Shown one piece after another: positions 18,337 through 27,305 of a DNA stretch of 64,000 bases (positions are counted from its first letter, which is position 1; each line of letters begins with the position of its first letter). Where the stretch lies: NCBI GenBank assembly GCA_015056655.1, contig SVFV01000015.1, positions 1-64,000 on the forward strand. The letters run 5' to 3'. The DNA is from Butyrivibrio sp. Lineage in GTDB: Bacteria; Bacillota; Clostridia; Lachnospirales; Lachnospiraceae. The position numbers and the translations under genes are program-made. Under the pieces are notes generated by a model that had not been told where the DNA came from, did no database searches, and saw only the letters and a list, made by a program, of their open reading frames with translations.

Positions 18337-18825
18337 ATGGTATATCAGAGTAGTGCGCAAAAAGCAGAAGATAATCATGGAACGGGGATAATGCTTATTG
18401 TGGTTGGGGCTATAGGTTTTATTGGGGATATTATTTTCTTTACCTTAAATCCAATGAACATGCCTCTTTTTAACAAATATTTATCTTGTGGTGTAATGGG
18501 AGCGTTATTCGTTCTTTTTTTTGTTATGGGAATTTTATCCGTAAAGACCTACAAGATATTTAGTGAAAAAGCCAAAGAGGAAAACTCAATGGTAAGTCAG
18601 GTCCGCGAATGGTGCGACAAAGAACTGACTAAAGAAAGAATCGAAGAAGACATCAGGTTCATCGACGAGGAAGATTCAGATTTTTCCGGAGATGATACAA
18701 TGTATTTTAAGAGATGCGAATATATTAAGGACAGAATCTTAAGACAGTACGTTAATATTGATGAAGACTTATTGGACGACTTTGTTGATAAGTTTTATTC
18801 TGAGCTGTATGGAGATGAAGTTTGA
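18337..18825 (+). CDS. Small membrane protein of unknown function
   Basis: A 162-residue protein with two hydrophobic segments (about 17-37 and 50-69) followed by an acidic cytoplasmic-looking tail rich in Glu, Asp and Lys and predicted helical. I do not recognise a family. It opens the long run of co-directed genes that includes rlmH and phoH. Its stop overlaps the rlmH TTG start, so the pair is translationally coupled. A GAGGA site lies ahead of the ATG. Confidence 0.7.
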   Translation: MVYQSSAQKAEDNHGTGIMLIVVGAIGFIGDIIFFTLNPMNMPLFNKYLSCGVMGALFVLFFVMGILSVKTYKIFSEKAKEENSMVSQVREWCDKELTKERIEEDIRFIDEEDSDFSGDDTMYFKRCEYIKDRILRQYVNIDEDLLDDFVDKFYSELYGDEV

Positions 18826-19304
18826 TTAGTATTGATATTTTATGTGTGGGCAAGATCAAGGAAAAGTATTGGAATGATGCTATATCAGAGTATTCCAAGA
18901 GATTATCCAAGTATTGTAAGCTCAAGGTAATAGAAGTAGCAGATGAGAAAACACCTGACAATGCTTCGCCTGCACTTGAAAAACAGATAAAGGATAAAGA
19001 AGGCGAAAGGCTGTTAAAGTATATAGATAATAAGGCATTTGTTATGGCACTGGCTATAGATGGCAAGCGCTATTCATCTACAGATTTCGCTGATTTTTTT
19101 GAAGAGAAAACTGTATCTGGTTTTAGCAAAATCCAATTCGTCATAGGTGGATCACTTGGACTATCTGATGATGTGATTAAGGCTGCATCAGGTAAGATAA
19201 GCTTTTCTGATATGACATTTCCACATCAGATGATGAGAGTTATTTTGCTGGAGCAGATTTATCGTGCATACAGAATAATAAACGGAGAACCCTATCATAA
19301 ATGA
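18822..19304 (+). CDS. rlmH: 23S rRNA (pseudouridine-1915-N3)-methyltransferase
   Basis: Methylates pseudouridine in helix 69 of 23S rRNA. The 160 residues match the SPOUT family protein RlmH in full: VGKIKEKYW at the start, FVIGGSLGLSDDV (SAM-binding knot) and the C-terminal FPHQMMRVILLEQIYRAYRI with PYHK at the end. The start is TTG 18822, overlapping the previous stop, with GGAGATG about eight bases before. Its own stop overlaps the phoH ATG by four bases. Confidence 0.96.
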   Translation: MISIDILCVGKIKEKYWNDAISEYSKRLSKYCKLKVIEVADEKTPDNASPALEKQIKDKEGERLLKYIDNKAFVMALAIDGKRYSSTDFADFFEEKTVSGFSKIQFVIGGSLGLSDDVIKAASGKISFSDMTFPHQMMRVILLEQIYRAYRIINGEPYHK

Positions 19305-20329
19305 GTAGAATTACTGAAAGAACTATGCCTCTCACAATCGAGGAGATGCAGAATATTTTTGGGCAGCATGATAAGTACATCAGAAAAATAGAGGATACTC
19401 TTAGTGTTGAGATAATAGACAGAGGTGGTGAGCTTCATATTATCGGAACAGCTGAGAATGTATCCAAAGCTTATGGTATAATAGGAGAGCTTTCTGATTT
19501 ATCAAAGTCTAATTCAGATATTGAGGAGCAGAGTGTGAATTATGCAATTCAGCTCTCAGAGGATCCTTCTCAGGATGAGGAAGAAGTAGCCGGAAGCGTT
19601 CTTAGCCAGATTGATGGCGATGTTATCTGCCACACTATAAATGGAAAACCCATTAAGCCCAAGACTCTTGGACAGAAGAAATATGTTGATGCCATTAGGA
19701 AAAACATGATTGTTTTTGGACTTGGGCCTGCCGGAACAGGTAAGACATATCTTGGTATGGCTATGGCAATCACAGCTTTTCAAAAGGGCGAGGTTGAGAG
19801 GATTATCCTCACAAGGCCTGCGATAGAGGCTGGAGAGAAGCTTGGCTTTTTGCCTGGTGATCTTCAGAGTAAGGTTGATCCATATCTTAGACCCTTATAT
19901 GATGCGCTTTACCAGATAATGGGTGCGGATAACTTTATCAAGAATATGGAAAAGGGACTTATCGAAGTAGCACCTCTTGCGTACATGAGAGGTAGAACTT
20001 TAGATAATGCTTATATCATTCTTGATGAGGCACAGAACACAACACCTGCTCAGATGAAGATGTTCCTTACCCGTATAGGATTTGGCTCAAAGGTCATAGT
20101 TACAGGTGATGCTTCGCAGAAGGATTTACCAGCTGATACCAAGTCTGGCCTTGATATTGCAAAGGCGGTACTTGAGAAAATCGATGATATAGCTTTTTGC
20201 AACCTTACTAGCAGAGACGTAGTCAGACATCCACTTGTACAGCAGATTGTTAAGGCATACGAGGACTTTGAAAAGAAGGGAAAAAACGAAAGCAAAGTAA
20301 AAGCAATTAAGAGGCGGGAAAGACATTAG
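19301..20329 (+). CDS. phoH: PhoH-family ATPase
   Basis: A 342-residue PhoH/YbeZ-type protein, a presumed RNA-linked ATPase. The N-terminal third has a KH-like region; the ATPase core shows Walker A GPAGTGKT (about 145-152), ILTRPAIEAGEKLGFLPGD and Walker B YIILDEAQNTTPAQMK. The C-terminal RHPLVQQIVKAYE is also typical. YbeZ acts with YbeY in RNA processing in several bacteria, and ybeY is two genes downstream here. ATGA overlap with rlmH indicates coupling. Confidence 0.96.
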   Translation: MSRITERTMPLTIEEMQNIFGQHDKYIRKIEDTLSVEIIDRGGELHIIGTAENVSKAYGIIGELSDLSKSNSDIEEQSVNYAIQLSEDPSQDEEEVAGSVLSQIDGDVICHTINGKPIKPKTLGQKKYVDAIRKNMIVFGLGPAGTGKTYLGMAMAITAFQKGEVERIILTRPAIEAGEKLGFLPGDLQSKVDPYLRPLYDALYQIMGADNFIKNMEKGLIEVAPLAYMRGRTLDNAYIILDEAQNTTPAQMKMFLTRIGFGSKVIVTGDASQKDLPADTKSGLDIAKAVLEKIDDIAFCNLTSRDVVRHPLVQQIVKAYEDFEKKGKNESKVKAIKRRERH

Positions 20330-20333
20330 TACT

Positions 20334-21566
20334 ATGGAAAACAACGATAATCAGTTATTAAGTTCCATTTTTGATAGAAAAGAAGGACCAATGAAGTTTC
20401 TCTTTGGATCCATATTTTTCCTTACAGGAATTCTTGTTACAGCATTTTCATATCTGTATGGACTAAAAGTAGAAGCGATTATTAGAAATGGAATCACTGG
20501 CTTTTTGTGTGGGGGAATAATTGTCTACATGCTTGTTGATGCAAGCTCCAGAAAGCTTTTTTCCTATGACAATGGAATAAAGAGAGACAGATTTGTAATC
20601 GTATATTATCTTGGACTTATTATTTCCTTGTGCTTACCAAAGATTGCAACAGAGAGCTGGCCATATCTTTTTATATTCCTTTTACTTGGACTTTTTTCAA
20701 CTAATGAGATTGGACTGTTTTCAGGATCATCACTTTTGATGTTTTCTGTTCTCCTTGAAAAGGAAGGAAGCTACGCTGAATTCTTCATGTACTTCATAGC
20801 TGGTGCTGTGATACTCGTGCTTTTAAGGGATCTTACAGAGACTACTAAGATAGGATTTCCTATCTTTATTTCAACGACCTTAATGCTTGTTCTGATAGTG
20901 GCTTATGACATACTTTTTCAGAACAGAACACTTAAGGCTACTATGCTTATTGTTCCTCTTGTGAACATTCTGGTAAGCATTATCCTTATGCTGATGCTGC
21001 TTAATATTTTTGGTGTCTACGTTATTCGTAAGAGTAATGACAGATACATGGATATCAACGATACAGAATATCCACTTCTTGTTCAGCTTAAAGAAAAGGA
21101 TAAGGATGCATATTTCAGGGCAATTCATGTGGCATATCTTGCTGAGAGAATAGCTCTTGACCTTGATCTTAATGCCCGCGCTGTAAAGACAATGTCTTAT
21201 TACAGTAAGATTGGCGTAATAGATGGTTCTTCCAAGTGGGAGGATGTGAAGCATTTTTATATTGAGAATAATTTCCCTGAGGAATCCATAAAATATCTTA
21301 AGGAATATATTGTTAATGATAGAAGTAAGCAGCTTTCTAAAGAAGCGGCTATAATATATATGAGCGAAACAGTTATAGCTTCAATTACTTATCTTTTCCA
21401 GAAGGATAAGAATACCAAGATAAACTATGATGAGCTTATCGATAAGGTATTTGCTCATAAGATGGAAAACAGAGAGCTGTATCACTATGATATTTCTCTT
21501 TACGAGCTTGAAAGAATGAAGGCTCTTATGAAGAAGGAGAAGCTTTATTATGACTTTTTACGTTGA
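20334..21566 (+). CDS. PgpH/YqfF-like 7TM protein with degenerate HD domain
   Basis: A 410-residue membrane protein lying exactly where pgpH (yqfF), the 7TM-HD cyclic-di-AMP phosphodiesterase gene, usually lies, between phoH and ybeY. About seven to eight hydrophobic segments span residues 20-227. A cytoplasmic helical domain follows. Its block AIHVAYLAERIALDLDLNA...SYYSKIG aligns by eye with the HSVMVANLAE...YYHDIGK region of PgpH, but the metal-binding His-Asp pair is replaced by Ser291-Lys292, and later His residues are missing. The extracellular 7TMR-HDED domain is also absent; PgpH is about 700 residues. I infer a catalytically dead, shortened relative. It overlaps ybeY by 17 bases. Confidence 0.7.
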   Translation: MENNDNQLLSSIFDRKEGPMKFLFGSIFFLTGILVTAFSYLYGLKVEAIIRNGITGFLCGGIIVYMLVDASSRKLFSYDNGIKRDRFVIVYYLGLIISLCLPKIATESWPYLFIFLLLGLFSTNEIGLFSGSSLLMFSVLLEKEGSYAEFFMYFIAGAVILVLLRDLTETTKIGFPIFISTTLMLVLIVAYDILFQNRTLKATMLIVPLVNILVSIILMLMLLNIFGVYVIRKSNDRYMDINDTEYPLLVQLKEKDKDAYFRAIHVAYLAERIALDLDLNARAVKTMSYYSKIGVIDGSSKWEDVKHFYIENNFPEESIKYLKEYIVNDRSKQLSKEAAIIYMSETVIASITYLFQKDKNTKINYDELIDKVFAHKMENRELYHYDISLYELERMKALMKKEKLYYDFLR

Positions 21567-22053
21567 GAATGAAACGGATGCAAAGTTCCCCTTTGATATC
21601 GAGGGCGTTGCAAAGAGAGTTTCAGAGGAAGTACTTAAGAGTGAAAACTGCCCTTATGATATGCAGATAAGTCTTCTTATCACCAATGATGAGGGCATAA
21701 AGGAAATGAATTCTGAGTTCAGGGGTATAGATTCAGCTACAGATGTTTTATCATTTCCTAATATCAGCTATGATGAACCTGGTGATTTCTCCGTTTGCGA
21801 AGGTGAGCAGAAAATCGATATCACAGATCCTGAGAGTGGACTTATTGTTCTTGGGGACATCGTGATAAATGAAAACAGAGTGAGAGAGCAGGCCGAAGAA
21901 TATGGACACAGTCAGGAAAGAGAATTCGCTTTCCTTGTTGCTCACTCAATGCTTCATCTTTGTGGGTATGACCACATGGAGGAGGATGAAGCTAAAGTGA
22001 TGGAACAGAAGCAGGAAGCTGTGCTTCAGACTCTTGGGATCACCAGGGATTAA
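21550..22053 (+). CDS. ybeY: Endoribonuclease YbeY (rRNA maturation)
   Basis: A metal-dependent RNase involved in 16S rRNA 3' maturation and ribosome quality control. The 167 residues carry the diagnostic HSMLHLCGYDH motif near the C-terminus, with three His ligands for zinc, and the NSEFRGIDSATDVLSFP block in the middle. Length is normal for Firmicutes. The ATG is inside the end of the preceding gene with AGAAGGAGAAG ahead of it, so the two are coupled. Confidence 0.96.
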   Translation: MTFYVENETDAKFPFDIEGVAKRVSEEVLKSENCPYDMQISLLITNDEGIKEMNSEFRGIDSATDVLSFPNISYDEPGDFSVCEGEQKIDITDPESGLIVLGDIVINENRVREQAEEYGHSQEREFAFLVAHSMLHLCGYDHMEEDEAKVMEQKQEAVLQTLGITRD

Positions 22054-22087
22054 AAGAATTTAACACAAAAGTTTTTTGGGTGGAGTT

Positions 22088-23698
22088 ATGAATAAAAGCA
22101 GAAGAATAAGACCGGATTTGGTTCTTTCTTCCGGTATGTTTACAATTGGCGCAATGATGGTACTTTGCATCATTTTCTATATGATTACAGGAGCTGAAGG
22201 AGTGGGATATCTGTCTGCTCCTGTTGCTCTTTTTCTGATGGGTTATGGTATTCTTATTGCTTCCTTTGAGATTGTTACAAGGGATATGGTCAGAATACAT
22301 CTGACAAAGGGACACATGAAGGAGGCACAGAAAAAGTTAAGGCAGCTTATGCTTGTAAGCTTTGGAGTTGGTGCCGGCCTTGCTCTTTTATGCGCCGCTT
22401 TTTCAAGTGTTTTTGCAAATATGGTATTTCATTCATCAAGGAGCTTCTATGTGCTTTTTGCAATAGCTCCTGTGCTTTTGTTTCTTGGCGTTCAGGGCGT
22501 TTTAAGAGGATATCTTGCAGGGGCTGGATTTTTGTCAGCTTCACTGTTTTCCAATGCGATTCTTGTTGTGATTACTTATGTTTTATTTATGCTGTTTTCA
22601 GGAGCAGCCTACAACTATGGATTAAAGGTGAATGCCCTTATGCACGTAGAAGATATAGCATCTGTATACGGCGCAATCGGTGCTGCCTTTGGAATAACTG
22701 TTAGCAGTCTTGTAAGCCTTTTATTTGTGATCGTAATGGTGCTTGTAAAGAGAAGAGAGCTTAAGAGATTATCTGAGAACAGCATCATTGAAAAGGCTAC
22801 AAGAGATCATGGCTTTATGCTTGATCTTGTTCCTATGTGGCTTATATTTGGCCAGGGTGGACTACTTATGTTCATCGATGAATGTGTATATATGGCTGTG
22901 GCTGATTCCATACACTCATCTGAGAATAACATTTCCAACTGGGGAATCTATATTGGACAGTGCCTTGCGCTTACGGTGCTTATTCTGTTCTTTAGTGCTA
23001 TTCCTTTTATAAAATCCTGGTATGGTGTGAAAATCAGCATAATTAAAAGGGACTTCAAGGCAGCAAGAGCTAAGATTCAGAATCTTATGCACTTTGAGGC
23101 TATGCTTATTTTCCCTATTGTTATATGGATTATGGTACTTTCAGGAACAATCACAGCTCTGATTTTTGGGAAAACCAATGTTTCTGCTGTAAATATGATA
23201 GTTCTTACATTGCCTATAGCACTTCCTGGCGCATTTCTGATTTTTCAGACATTCCTTCTCGTACAGCTAAAGAACAATATTCTTCTGACATTTAATGCTG
23301 TGCTTGGAATTGTTGTGCATATTGTAATTCTCGTTGTAATGTCCACAGCCTTTAAGTTTGGAATACATGCGTCAATGGCAGCATTCTTTGGAATGATTCT
23401 TATACAGGCTGTTCTGGGATTCTTCGAGCTAAAGGTTATGCTTGATTACAAGCAGGAGGTGGTTAGAAATATTTTAAAGCCTCTTCTTGCTGCTGGGTTA
23501 TCAGGACTTCTTGCTATGATCATTGATAGAGCACTTGTTAATCTTATAGGAGAAGTGCTTACACTTATAATCGCACTTATTTTATCGTATCTGCTTTATA
23601 TGGCTGCTCTTATTTTCCTTAAGAGTGTGAACAGATATGAGATTGAGAAAATGCCCTTTGGATATTACTTTGCAATTTTGGCAGATAGATGGCAGTGA
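22088..23698 (+). CDS. MOP-superfamily flippase-like membrane protein
   Basis: A 536-residue integral membrane protein with about twelve to fourteen hydrophobic segments and short charged loops, the form of the polysaccharide-biosynthesis/Wzx/SpoVB branch of the MOP exporter superfamily. A GVQGVLRGYLAGAG stretch near the fourth segment resembles the conserved region of that group. A possible substrate is a lipid-linked oligosaccharide, but no glycan genes flank it. ATG 22088 is chosen after GGGTGGAG; the in-frame TTG 22076 lies before that site. It sits in the rlmH-proA run with only 17 bases to the next gene. Confidence 0.7.
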   Translation: MNKSRRIRPDLVLSSGMFTIGAMMVLCIIFYMITGAEGVGYLSAPVALFLMGYGILIASFEIVTRDMVRIHLTKGHMKEAQKKLRQLMLVSFGVGAGLALLCAAFSSVFANMVFHSSRSFYVLFAIAPVLLFLGVQGVLRGYLAGAGFLSASLFSNAILVVITYVLFMLFSGAAYNYGLKVNALMHVEDIASVYGAIGAAFGITVSSLVSLLFVIVMVLVKRRELKRLSENSIIEKATRDHGFMLDLVPMWLIFGQGGLLMFIDECVYMAVADSIHSSENNISNWGIYIGQCLALTVLILFFSAIPFIKSWYGVKISIIKRDFKAARAKIQNLMHFEAMLIFPIVIWIMVLSGTITALIFGKTNVSAVNMIVLTLPIALPGAFLIFQTFLLVQLKNNILLTFNAVLGIVVHIVILVVMSTAFKFGIHASMAAFFGMILIQAVLGFFELKVMLDYKQEVVRNILKPLLAAGLSGLLAMIIDRALVNLIGEVLTLIIALILSYLLYMAALIFLKSVNRYEIEKMPFGYYFAILADRWQ

Positions 23699-23715
23699 AT
23701 TAAGGAGACATTATA

Positions 23716-24957
23716 TTGGCTAATGAGAGAAAAGTAATAGTTGCAGGTGGCGGAGCATCTGGACTTTGTGCTGCTATTGCTGCAGCAAGAGAGGGTGCGA
23801 AGGTCACTGTAATTGAAAAATCTGATTGCTGCGGTAAAAAGCTTTCCATGACTGGTAATGGCAGATGCAATATTACGAACATAGATATGTCACCGGATGA
23901 CTTTAATGAAGCAGCAAAAGGTAGAATGAAGAAATTTCTTCATAAATTTGGTGTGCAGAGAACTATGGACTTTTTTGAGTCCTTAGGTCTTGTTATGACG
24001 GATGAAGCAGGATACGTATATCCTATATCGGGACAGGCTGCCTCTGTGGTTAATTCCTTGTACAAGGAATGTGAGAGGCTGCAGGTCTCATTTTGTTATA
24101 ATGAGCAGGTTAAAAAGATAATTCCTGACGGGAAATTCAGAGAGCCTCATTTCACTGTGAAAACTACTGCAAATGAATATGATGCTGACAGAGTTATTCT
24201 TGCTGTGGGAGGTCTGGCAGGTCCTAAGACCTGTATGGCTACAGGTGATGGATATTACATCTGTGAGAGCCTTGGCATGAAAAAGAAGGATACCTTCCCA
24301 GCTCTGACATCACTTATTGCTGAGGATGAAACTCTTCCACAGAACAAGGGCGTCAGAATGATGGCTACAGTTTCATTCATGATCGGTGATGGAGTGTTTG
24401 CATCTGAGTATGGAGAAGTTCAGATTACTGGAACTGGTATTTCTGGAATTCCAATTATGCAGGCTTCAGGACTTGTTGCCGAGCATTTGTCCAAAAACAG
24501 ACCAGTTACAGCATCCATCAACTTTTTCCCTGAGTATGATGATGAGGCTTTTGAAAAGCTTGTTTCCAAAATGCTTTCGCTTCCGGGAGAGAGAAGACTT
24601 GGAGATTTGCTTGAGGGCTTTTGCAATCAGGAAATCAATGAAATGGTGCTAAAGAGAATGAAGCTTTCTCCTTCCATGAAGCTTAAAAATGTGGGGGAAG
24701 CAATGACAAAGTGCGTTCTCGAAAAATACCGTGATATAAGAATAGATATAAAGGGTGTTTCTGACTATAAGAAAGCACAGGTTACAAGAGGTGGTATCAG
24801 CCTTGGAGATATAGATGACAATTGCCAGAGCATAGCAGTACCGGGAGTTTTTGTAATAGGAGAGCTTTTGGACGTTGATGGAAGATGCGGCGGTTATAAT
24901 CTGCAATGGGCCTGGTGTAGTGGATATTTGGCCGGAGAGGCGGCAGGCTGCTTATGA
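23716..24957 (+). CDS. HI0933/YhiN-family flavoprotein
   Basis: A 413-residue NAD(P)/FAD-dependent oxidoreductase. FAD binding is at VIVAGGGASGLCAAIAAARE, followed by KKLSMTGNGRCNITN, a hallmark of the HI0933 (YhiN, BaiN-like) family, and by a C-terminal GRCGGYNLQWAWCSG block. Substrate is unknown. The start is TTG 23716, with AAGGAG 9 bases ahead and no in-frame ATG near. Its last four bases overlap the next gene's start (ATGA), so it is coupled to a second, different flavoprotein. Confidence 0.9.
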   Translation: MANERKVIVAGGGASGLCAAIAAAREGAKVTVIEKSDCCGKKLSMTGNGRCNITNIDMSPDDFNEAAKGRMKKFLHKFGVQRTMDFFESLGLVMTDEAGYVYPISGQAASVVNSLYKECERLQVSFCYNEQVKKIIPDGKFREPHFTVKTTANEYDADRVILAVGGLAGPKTCMATGDGYYICESLGMKKKDTFPALTSLIAEDETLPQNKGVRMMATVSFMIGDGVFASEYGEVQITGTGISGIPIMQASGLVAEHLSKNRPVTASINFFPEYDDEAFEKLVSKMLSLPGERRLGDLLEGFCNQEINEMVLKRMKLSPSMKLKNVGEAMTKCVLEKYRDIRIDIKGVSDYKKAQVTRGGISLGDIDDNCQSIAVPGVFVIGELLDVDGRCGGYNLQWAWCSGYLAGEAAGCL

Positions 24958-27281
24958 TTAGAGTTAATTCAATAAAATTTCAAAACAGTGGTTTTGAAAG
25001 ACTTCCTGATAACAGGATAGAAAGAACACACAAGCTAAAAGAGAATTTAAAGAAAAAGGCTGCAAAGCTTTTGAAGATAAATGTTACTGATATTGGTGAA
25101 GTTATTATCAGGAAACATTCCATTGATGCCAGGAAAAAGCCTGAAATCTTTGATCTTTACTCTGTTGATATAACTTTGGCTACAAAGGGCATGTCAGAGG
25201 AAAAGATAGTAAAAAAATCAGGCTGCAAAAATGCGCAGATAGTTTCAAAGAAAGAATATAGATTCCCTGTTAATAGAAAAGAAGATCAGCCTTTAAAAAG
25301 GCTTACAGGTAAGGCGTTCTTCAGGCCAATAGTTATAGGTGCAGGGCCCGGAGGCCTTTTTTGTGCGTATCAGCTTGCTATGGCAGGATACTGTCCAATT
25401 GTTCTTGAGAGAGGCATGGACGTAGATAAGAGACTGGCTGCTGTAGAAGGCTTCTGGAACGGCGGCGCTTTAAATCCTAAGGGGAATGTTCAGTTTGGTG
25501 AAGGCGGAGCAGGTACATTTTCTGATGGTAAATTAAATACCATGGTCAAGGATAAGGAGGGCAGAGGCTATCACTGCCTTGAGATATTTGTAGATAATGG
25601 CGCTTACGAGGAGATTCTTTACGAATCAAAGCCCCACATTGGTACAGATGTTTTGAGAGATGTTGTTAAAAACATGAGAAAACAAATCATTAGATGTGGT
25701 GGTGAGTTCCATTTTGAAACTCAGGTTACTGAGCTTTTACTTGAGGAATCTAATGGTAAGAAGAAAATCAAAGGCGTAATATGCGATGATGGAAGAAAGT
25801 TCCTGTCTGAGGTTGTTGTCCTTGCTATCGGACACAGTGCTAGAGATACCTTTAAAATGCTAAAGGAATACGGAATAAATATGGAGCCCAAGCCCTTTGC
25901 TGTCGGGCTTCGCGTTGAGCATCCTCAGAAGCTTATAAACAACTCGCAGTATGGAATTGAGGAGCCAACAAGTCTTCCTCCGTCTCCATATAAGGTTACT
26001 GCGCAAAGTAGCAGTGGACATGGAGTATATTCCTTCTGCATGTGCCCGGGCGGATATGTTGTTAACGCTTCTTCTGAAGAAAAGAGAATTGCTGTTAATG
26101 GAATGAGCTATTCAGGACGGGGTGGCAAGAATTCCAACAGTGCTATAGTTGTAACTGTTGATACCAAGGACTTTGGCGGAAGTGATGTCCTTTCCGGCGT
26201 TGAATTCCAAAGACGCTTAGAGGAAAGTGCATACGAGATAGGACAGGGCAAGATTCCTGTTGAGTACTTTGACGATTACAGAGCTGGTATAGACTGTCTT
26301 AAGAGCAATAAATCAGATGACGAGGTATTAGCTGATATTGAAAAGCATTCTGCTTCAAATAGGAACACCCCTACAATAAAGGGTGACTACAACTATGCGC
26401 CACTTCACAGACTCCTTCCAATAGAGATTGGATCTTCTATTGTTGAGGGCATGGAGCACTTTGGAAGAATGATAAAGGGCTTTGATAGTGATGAAGCAGT
26501 CTTTTCCGGTGTAGAGTCCAGAACATCATCACCTGTAAGAATTAACAGAGACGAAGCTCTTGAAGCAATTGACATTGAGGGGCTTTATCCCTGCGGAGAA
26601 GGTGCTGGATATGCGGGCGGAATTACTTCTGCTGCAATGGATGGAATGAAGATTGCTGAGCAGGTTGCAATTCACTATTATTCAGCTAAAGACCAGATAC
26701 GAAAAGAAATGGCAGAGAAAAGAACTTCACTGTCTGTAGATGAAAAGAAAAAGCTTGATACTGAGCTTTTTAACAGGGTAATCAGCTCTGATTATTACAA
26801 AAACGCAGAGGATATCCTTGTTTTTAGCAGTACTGACGAGGAAACAGATACCAAACGAATAATTGAAAAAGCATTATCAGATGGTAAGCGTGTATACTGT
26901 CCCAAAATAACAGTTAAAACCCAGAGGGCGATGGAATTTGTTAAGATTTCTTCAATGGATGATTTTACAGAAGAAACTTATGGAATAAGCGAACCTGCCT
27001 ACAAAAAGGAGCTTGTATACAGCAAGGCAAGCGCAAGCGGCCTTCTTTTACTTCCTGGTCTTTGCTTTGACAATAAGGGAAACAGGATTGGATATGGCGG
27101 AGGATTTTACGATAGATTCCAAAAACGCTTTTTTAAAGAAATCCAAGATGGTATTATAAATAGCATAGCTTTGGCCTATAGCTTTCAAGTCGAGAGTAAT
27201 GACTTATCATCATTTATGAATGAGGATGATATTAAGGTCAAAGCCATAATCACAGATAAAGAAACAATTACTTGTAACTGA
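24954..27281 (+). CDS. Fusion: COG2509-type FAD dehydrogenase and 5-formyl-THF cyclo-ligase
   Basis: A 775-residue protein in one uninterrupted frame with two parts. Residues 1-575 are a FAD-dependent protein: an N-terminal domain with a KHSIDARKKPEIFDLYSVD block, dinucleotide-binding IVIGAGPGGLFCAYQLA (about 126-142), QFGEGGAGTFSDGKLNT, and the closing YPCGEGAGYAGGITSAAMDG. Residues 578-775 are 5-formyltetrahydrofolate cyclo-ligase (YgfA/MTHFS): an Arg/Lys-rich first helix, a VYCPKI strand, and the ATP/substrate motif LLPGLCFDNKGNRIGYGGGFYDR. The cyclo-ligase is normally a free protein of about 190 residues that recycles 5-formyl-THF to methenyl-THF. Both parts look complete, with the short junction at about 575-580. 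It starts by ATGA overlap with the HI0933 gene and is 24 bases before proA. Confidence 0.92.
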   Translation: MIRVNSIKFQNSGFERLPDNRIERTHKLKENLKKKAAKLLKINVTDIGEVIIRKHSIDARKKPEIFDLYSVDITLATKGMSEEKIVKKSGCKNAQIVSKKEYRFPVNRKEDQPLKRLTGKAFFRPIVIGAGPGGLFCAYQLAMAGYCPIVLERGMDVDKRLAAVEGFWNGGALNPKGNVQFGEGGAGTFSDGKLNTMVKDKEGRGYHCLEIFVDNGAYEEILYESKPHIGTDVLRDVVKNMRKQIIRCGGEFHFETQVTELLLEESNGKKKIKGVICDDGRKFLSEVVVLAIGHSARDTFKMLKEYGINMEPKPFAVGLRVEHPQKLINNSQYGIEEPTSLPPSPYKVTAQSSSGHGVYSFCMCPGGYVVNASSEEKRIAVNGMSYSGRGGKNSNSAIVVTVDTKDFGGSDVLSGVEFQRRLEESAYEIGQGKIPVEYFDDYRAGIDCLKSNKSDDEVLADIEKHSASNRNTPTIKGDYNYAPLHRLLPIEIGSSIVEGMEHFGRMIKGFDSDEAVFSGVESRTSSPVRINRDEALEAIDIEGLYPCGEGAGYAGGITSAAMDGMKIAEQVAIHYYSAKDQIRKEMAEKRTSLSVDEKKKLDTELFNRVISSDYYKNAEDILVFSSTDEETDTKRIIEKALSDGKRVYCPKITVKTQRAMEFVKISSMDDFTEETYGISEPAYKKELVYSKASASGLLLLPGLCFDNKGNRIGYGGGFYDRFQKRFFKEIQDGIINSIALAYSFQVESNDLSSFMNEDDIKVKAIITDKETITCN

Positions 27282-27305
27282 CAACTGGCTGTAGGAGATC
27301 TTTAC

